Shown: positions 7,260 to 10,610 of the stretch, piece by piece
Position numbering within the stretch: the first letter of the stretch is position 1
Layout: each line of letters begins with the position of its first letter
Assembly: GCA_028289745.1 (NCBI GenBank)
Contig: JANQOD010000007.1
Coordinates: 1-10,610, forward strand
Origin: Allomuricauda sp.
GTDB taxonomy: Bacteria > Bacteroidota > Bacteroidia > Flavobacteriales > Flavobacteriaceae
Direction of reading: 5' to 3'
Length of the DNA: 10,610 bases
Notes under the pieces: model-generated
What the model was told of the DNA's origin: nothing
Database searches by the model: none
What the model saw: only the letters and a program-made list of their open reading frames with translations
Program-made: the position numbers and the translations under genes

Positions 7260-8123
7260 AATCTTGCTTAGTTGCAAACGATAAAGATTGCCCCCGGTAT
7301 CATGTGATCTTTCATCAGAAAGAAGCAGGGTGTCATGACCAATAAAGCAGATGGCCTCTAATTGGGTTCGAAGCCCTAGATCGATTTGTTTGACAGTTCC
7401 TTTATAAAAATGGTCAAATTCAAAATCGGTTATGAGCCATAGTGTTCCGTAACCCAGTACGGCTATTGTTTTGCCATCGGGCGAAATTGTGGCCGCGGTC
7501 ACCGAGCAGCGGTTCTGGTCATTGCACAAAAACCATTCACCGATCAGTTCGGCATCATAATGGCCCTTGGTATCGGGAACTTTGTAGATCATCGCCTTGC
7601 CATCGTAGGGCCGTGTGCGGTTTTTGGTTATGATATAAAGCGAATTGCCACGATGAAAAAAAGCTTCGGCATCATAGTAAAGCTTTGATTTTTTGGGCGG
7701 AAATTTTTTTTGTTCCGGATAGCGAAATTCAATCTTCTCCGATTTGATCTTATCTCCTTTTTCATGTTCTGGATTCGGTAATTTATAGATGACCAAATTC
7801 TCTCGATGGTTTCTGTTATTGCCAAAATCACCAATGTATAGGTTGCCGTTGCGGTCTTTGGCCAAATCTTCCCAGTCTTTGTTCTTGGCATTTTCAACCT
7901 TAAGTTCCCGAATTACCCTTGCAAGGGAGTCAACTTGATAGATTTTATCTTTGTTGCCATTATCTTCTATTACCCAAAAATTGCCATTACCATCTTTATC
8001 CAAACCGGAGACCTCATTCAGCCTTGTCGGGAATTTTCCCATAAAATCAAGATTGCCATAGTGCGGCTTTTGCGAACAGGCCTGCAAAAAAACGAATCCA
8101 AAAAGTACTACCAGTCTATTCAT
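7224..8123 (-). CDS. Beta-propeller lipoprotein (SdiA-regulated/phytase-esterase-like type)
   Basis: 299 residues from ATG 8123; an alternative ATG at 8129 adds two residues. I prefer these starts to the longer frame reaching 8192, which overlaps the symporter gene and pushes the signal peptide inward. The N-terminus is a lipoprotein signal (hydrophobic residues 4-13, LQAC with lipid cysteine C16). The rest has repeated strand patterns of a beta-propeller, with NEVSGLDKDGNGNFWVIED (36-54), DWEDLA (83-88), YIGDFGNN (96-103), DAEAFF (151-156) and a later LEAICF. The recurring acidic EA/ED positions recall SdiA-regulated and phytase/esterase-like propellers, where acidic residues may bind calcium. 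No catalytic site can be assigned. It lies about 50 bases after the symporter gene in the same direction, probably one transcript, and its last 12 codons overlap the end of the Omp85 fusion gene. Fold likely; function unknown. Confidence 0.75.
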   Translation of the reverse strand: MNRLVVLFGFVFLQACSQKPHYGNLDFMGKFPTRLNEVSGLDKDGNGNFWVIEDNGNKDKIYQVDSLARVIRELKVENAKNKDWEDLAKDRNGNLYIGDFGNNRNHRENLVIYKLPNPEHEKGDKIKSEKIEFRYPEQKKFPPKKSKLYYDAEAFFHRGNSLYIITKNRTRPYDGKAMIYKVPDTKGHYDAELIGEWFLCNDQNRCSVTAATISPDGKTIAVLGYGTLWLITDFEFDHFYKGTVKQIDLGLRTQLEAICFIGHDTLLLSDERSHDTGGNLYRLQLSKILEPESNTKSKP

Positions 8124-8172
8124 TAGCATTGTATTTGGATACACTTCATTCTGAAGCAAAATAGTTTGTTGT

Positions 8173-9825
8173 TTATTTCCAGAACAAAGCATATAAAACC
8201 GCCAATATCAACATTAATGTAAATGCACCAATGTTGAAAGTAGGGCTTGTTTTGAACAAGTTTTTGGTAAGGGGAATTCCCTTGGGGTCATCTTTACCTT
8301 TATTTTGTCGAAGGCTTACCAAAATAATAATGGCCATTGTCAAAAGCGCAGTATATCCCATTTGGTCTAGAAAGGGGATATCGACAAAGAACGAACTGGT
8401 AGACCATCCCTTTGACCCCACTTTAAAGTACATTGCAATCGGAATGGAGCAAAGTGCCCCGGTTATGGCGGCCCTATTGGTGGTTTTCTTCCAAAACAAC
8501 CCTAACACGAATACCGCTAGGATACCTGGGCTGACCACACCGGTATATTCTTGAATGAATTGAAATGCTTGGTCTATACCTCCAAGCAATGGGGCCATTA
8601 TACAAGCGATGACCAATGCAATGGCAGCAGAGACCCTTCCCACGTTAACGGTTTGTTTTTCCGAAGAATTTTTATTGATATGCTGTCTGTATATGTCCAT
8701 GGTGAAAATGGTTGATGTAGAGTTCAACATGGAGGCCAAAGAAGATACAATGGCAGCTGCCAGAGCGGCGAAGGCCAATCCCTTTAGCCCAACGGGTAAA
8801 AACTGGAGCAACCAAGGATAGGCTTTATCGGCTTGATCAAGGGATGGCATGTTCATGGTTGCTGCCCCGCCCAAACTGGAAAGAGTTTGAGAATCATTTA
8901 TCATGACATAGGCCGCGATGCCGGGGATGACCACGATCAATGGAATCACCAATTTAAGGGCAGCAGCCATTAAAATACCCTTTTGGGATTCCCTTAGGGA
9001 TTTTGCCGCCAGTGTTCTTTGGATAATATATTGGTTAAAGCCCCAATAGTAAAGGTTGGCTACCCAAAGCCCCCCGACCAGAACACCCAATCCTGGCAAA
9101 TTTTTATACTCTGGGTTTGATTTGTCGAGAATCATGACAAACTTTTCCGGTACCGTATCGTAAACCATTTGCAGACCTTTTACCACACCTTGCCCACCTG
9201 AGACGGAATTCAACGCCAAATAAGTGGTGACCAATCCTCCGAGGACCAAAAATATGACCTGGATCACATCGGTCCACGCTACTGCCGAAAGACCTCCATA
9301 TAAAGAATAGGCAGCAGCAAAGAGGGCGAGCCCCATTACGCCATATATCATCGGGATCCCCATGATGGTCTCCATTGCCAGGGCCCCCAGATAAAGTACC
9401 GATGCAAGATTTACGAATACATAAAGGGCAATCCAGAATACGGCAAGTATTGTTTTTAGGTTTGTAGAATATCTTTTTTCAACGAATTCGGGAATGGTAT
9501 ATAGGCCCTTGTCAATAAAAATGGGCAAGAAAAATTTGCCGACTATAATTATGGTCAATGCCGCCATCCATTCATAGGAGGCGATGGCCAAACCCACGGC
9601 AAAACCTGAGCCCGACATTCCGATAAACTGTTCTGCGGATATATTCGCAGCGATAAGGGAGGCACCAATGGCCCACCATGGAAGTGACTTACCGGCCAAA
9701 AAATAGTCTTCAGCATTTTTTTGGTGTCCCTTTTTGTCCCTTGAGACCCAAAGGCCTACGGTAAGGATCAAAATGGCATAAATAATAAATACCATATAAT
9801 CCCAGAAACCGAAATTGGCTGTCAT
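8173..9825 (-). CDS. Sodium/sugar symporter, SSS family (vSGLT-like)
   Basis: 550 residues from ATG 9825; inner-membrane transporter with many hydrophobic helices, expected to couple sodium entry to sugar uptake. Similarity to the Vibrio galactose symporter vSGLT is evident along the whole length, and known functional residues fall into place with a constant offset of three: sugar-site Q66, E85, N257, K291 and Q425 (vSGLT Q69, E88, N260, K294, Q428), inner gate Y260 (Y263), and sodium site A59, I62, A358, S361, S362 (A62, I65, A361, S364, S365). Signature stretches include AANISAEQFIGMSGSG (59-74) and NLYYWGFNQY (257-266). Galactose or glucose is therefore the likely substrate class, though the exact sugar is unproven. 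The propeller lipoprotein gene follows by about 50 bases in the same direction, and the haloperoxidase-like gene lies 144 bases upstream. Family call is very secure. Confidence 0.97.
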   Translation of the reverse strand: MTANFGFWDYMVFIIYAILILTVGLWVSRDKKGHQKNAEDYFLAGKSLPWWAIGASLIAANISAEQFIGMSGSGFAVGLAIASYEWMAALTIIIVGKFFLPIFIDKGLYTIPEFVEKRYSTNLKTILAVFWIALYVFVNLASVLYLGALAMETIMGIPMIYGVMGLALFAAAYSLYGGLSAVAWTDVIQVIFLVLGGLVTTYLALNSVSGGQGVVKGLQMVYDTVPEKFVMILDKSNPEYKNLPGLGVLVGGLWVANLYYWGFNQYIIQRTLAAKSLRESQKGILMAAALKLVIPLIVVIPGIAAYVMINDSQTLSSLGGAATMNMPSLDQADKAYPWLLQFLPVGLKGLAFAALAAAIVSSLASMLNSTSTIFTMDIYRQHINKNSSEKQTVNVGRVSAAIALVIACIMAPLLGGIDQAFQFIQEYTGVVSPGILAVFVLGLFWKKTTNRAAITGALCSIPIAMYFKVGSKGWSTSSFFVDIPFLDQMGYTALLTMAIIILVSLRQNKGKDDPKGIPLTKNLFKTSPTFNIGAFTLMLILAVLYALFWK

Positions 9826-9969
9826 TTGGTCTGTTTTAGTTGGTTACACTTTGTGAAGTACAATGTACACGTTTATGGACTGACTTAGACAAAAACCACG
9901 TTTTGATATGGGGCCAAAATTCGGTTGCCATTTCTTAACAGGTCGAGAAAAAGACCGATTTTCAAAAAA
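9826..9969 (-). promoter_or_regulatory. Upstream region of the symporter gene with possible promoter and short palindrome
   Basis: This 144-base gap separates the haloperoxidase-like stop codon from the symporter start and is the only sizeable non-coding stretch in the window. On the minus strand TACATTGT (plus 9860-9867) is one base off the TAnnTTTG -7 element, with TTTTTG 22 bases upstream (plus 9890-9895). It overlaps an odd palindrome, GTACA-A-TGTAC (9858-9868), which could be an operator. No small ORF or RNA gene is apparent. Promoter and operator are tentative. Confidence 0.3.
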
Positions 9970-10610
9970 TCAGTCAATTTTGGTTTTCAATTGGGCCACG
10001 ACGAATTCACCTACTTTTTCACCTTGAGAGACTCCTTGTTCTATGGCCATCATGTAATGAATTCCTCCATAGAGCCGCGATACCGCTGCTTCTTCTGAAG
10101 CTTCAATGAATGAATTGAAGCTTCTTACAGGAAGACCATACTCAACTTCTGTGGTATCATCAAAGGTGAAATTATCGCCATAAATGTCGGTCAACGCAAT
10201 GGCCGCCGCTCTTGAGATCACAGAATGTCCGCTGGTGTATTCTGGAAAGGGAGGTGTCTGCAATAACGGAACCCATTCTTCATCGATGTATTGGTTGATC
10301 AATGTTTCTGGCCGCACCACCAGACTTCTCCATTTTTCATCCCAACAGCTGATAAAGGCATCAAAAAGGGCAATTGAAACCCGGGTGTAGGCATTTACGG
10401 TTTCCATGAAATTACTGTCGGCTTTCTCAGTGACAATTCTTGTGATGCCGATCCAATGCCCACCAGGGGTAATCTTTTTGGTAGCAAACATGGCGTGCCC
10501 CATATGGTGCGAGACATAAGGGTTGCAATCCCAAAAACTGGCGATTTCCTTTTTTTCTTGGTCAAGATTTATGCCCTCTTCATAGACTTCCATTAATTGG
10601 GTTTTGAAAT
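9970..10610 (-). CDS. Vanadium-dependent haloperoxidase / PAP2-type enzyme, C-terminal part (N-terminus beyond right edge)
   Basis: The frame is open to the right edge; a methionine at 10593 is internal, because FKTQL precedes it in frame and the family is normally about twice this long. The visible part holds the vanadate/phosphate pocket of the vanadium haloperoxidase and PAP2 phosphatase superfamily. In order: RPET (10303-10314), PPFPEYTSGHS with its acid-base histidine (SGHS at 10222-10233), and SRLYGGIHY with pocket arginine (10075-10077) and the histidine that ligates vanadate or takes the phosphoryl group (10057-10059). Members either oxidise halides with hydrogen peroxide or act as acid phosphatases; many Bacteroidota copies are untested. 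The usual PAP2 aspartate four residues after the last histidine is alanine here. The signal peptide, if any, is outside the window. Same direction as the symporter and propeller genes but 144 bases away, so co-transcription is uncertain. Confidence 0.9.
   Translation of the reverse strand, partial: FKTQLMEVYEEGINLDQEKKEIASFWDCNPYVSHHMGHAMFATKKITPGGHWIGITRIVTEKADSNFMETVNAYTRVSIALFDAFISCWDEKWRSLVVRPETLINQYIDEEWVPLLQTPPFPEYTSGHSVISRAAAIALTDIYGDNFTFDDTTEVEYGLPVRSFNSFIEASEEAAVSRLYGGIHYMMAIEQGVSQGEKVGEFVVAQLKTKID

Noticed and set aside
8124..8192. Longer N-terminus for the propeller lipoprotein reaching 8192
   Set aside because: It overlaps the end of the symporter gene and moves the signal peptide to residue 24; ATG 8123 or 8129 gives a normal lipoprotein start.
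9921..9960. Possible terminator after the haloperoxidase-like gene (TCGGT ... ACCGA, and GGTC ... GACC)
   Set aside because: The stems are only 4-8 base pairs with a mismatch or a 28-base loop, the two pairings compete, and no T-run follows on the minus strand.
1..10610. Search by eye for CRISPR arrays, tRNA or rRNA genes, insertion sequences and long repeats
   Set aside because: No spaced direct repeats, transposase motifs, terminal inverted repeats or RNA gene signatures were noticed; almost the whole window is covered by six protein-coding genes.

Overview
The window looks like chromosomal DNA of a Bacteroidota bacterium, most likely a (marine) member of the Flavobacteriaceae. The signs are moderate GC content, very tight gene spacing without clear Shine-Dalgarno sites, lipoproteins with short signal peptides, a Bacteroidota-type GAF protein, an HD/PycTM (DUF5706-like) protein, and a sugar symporter very close to the vSGLT type. 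I see no rRNA, tRNA, CRISPR array, insertion sequence, prophage gene or integration site.

Layout from left to right: (1) 2-2323, plus strand, the 3' part of a large GAF-domain protein cut by the left edge. (2) 2326-3513, minus strand, an HD-domain metal-dependent phosphohydrolase fused to a C-terminal three-helix membrane module of the Pycsar effector (PycTM) type; it converges on gene 1 with 2 bases between the stop codons. (3) 3567-7259, plus strand, divergent from gene 2 across 53 bases: a 1230-residue lipoprotein with a calcineurin-like metallophosphatase, a middle region with kinase-like (HipA/FAM20-type) motifs, and an Omp85-like outer-membrane barrel. (4) 7224-8123, minus strand, a beta-propeller lipoprotein whose 3' end overlaps gene 3 tail to tail by 36 bases. 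(5) 8173-9825, minus strand, a sodium/sugar symporter that retains every sugar- and sodium-site residue I could place on vSGLT. (6) 9970-10610, minus strand, the C-terminal part of a vanadium-dependent haloperoxidase/PAP2-type enzyme that runs off the right edge.

Genes 6, 5 and 4 point the same way. Genes 5 and 4 are about 50 bases apart and probably co-transcribed. They suggest an envelope and carbohydrate-uptake function, but no polysaccharide utilisation genes are visible here. The most interesting part is the left half: a GAF protein next to an HD-PycTM fusion with no nucleotide cyclase in view, divergent from an unusual phosphatase/kinase-like/Omp85 fusion. Whether these work together cannot be decided from sequence alone.
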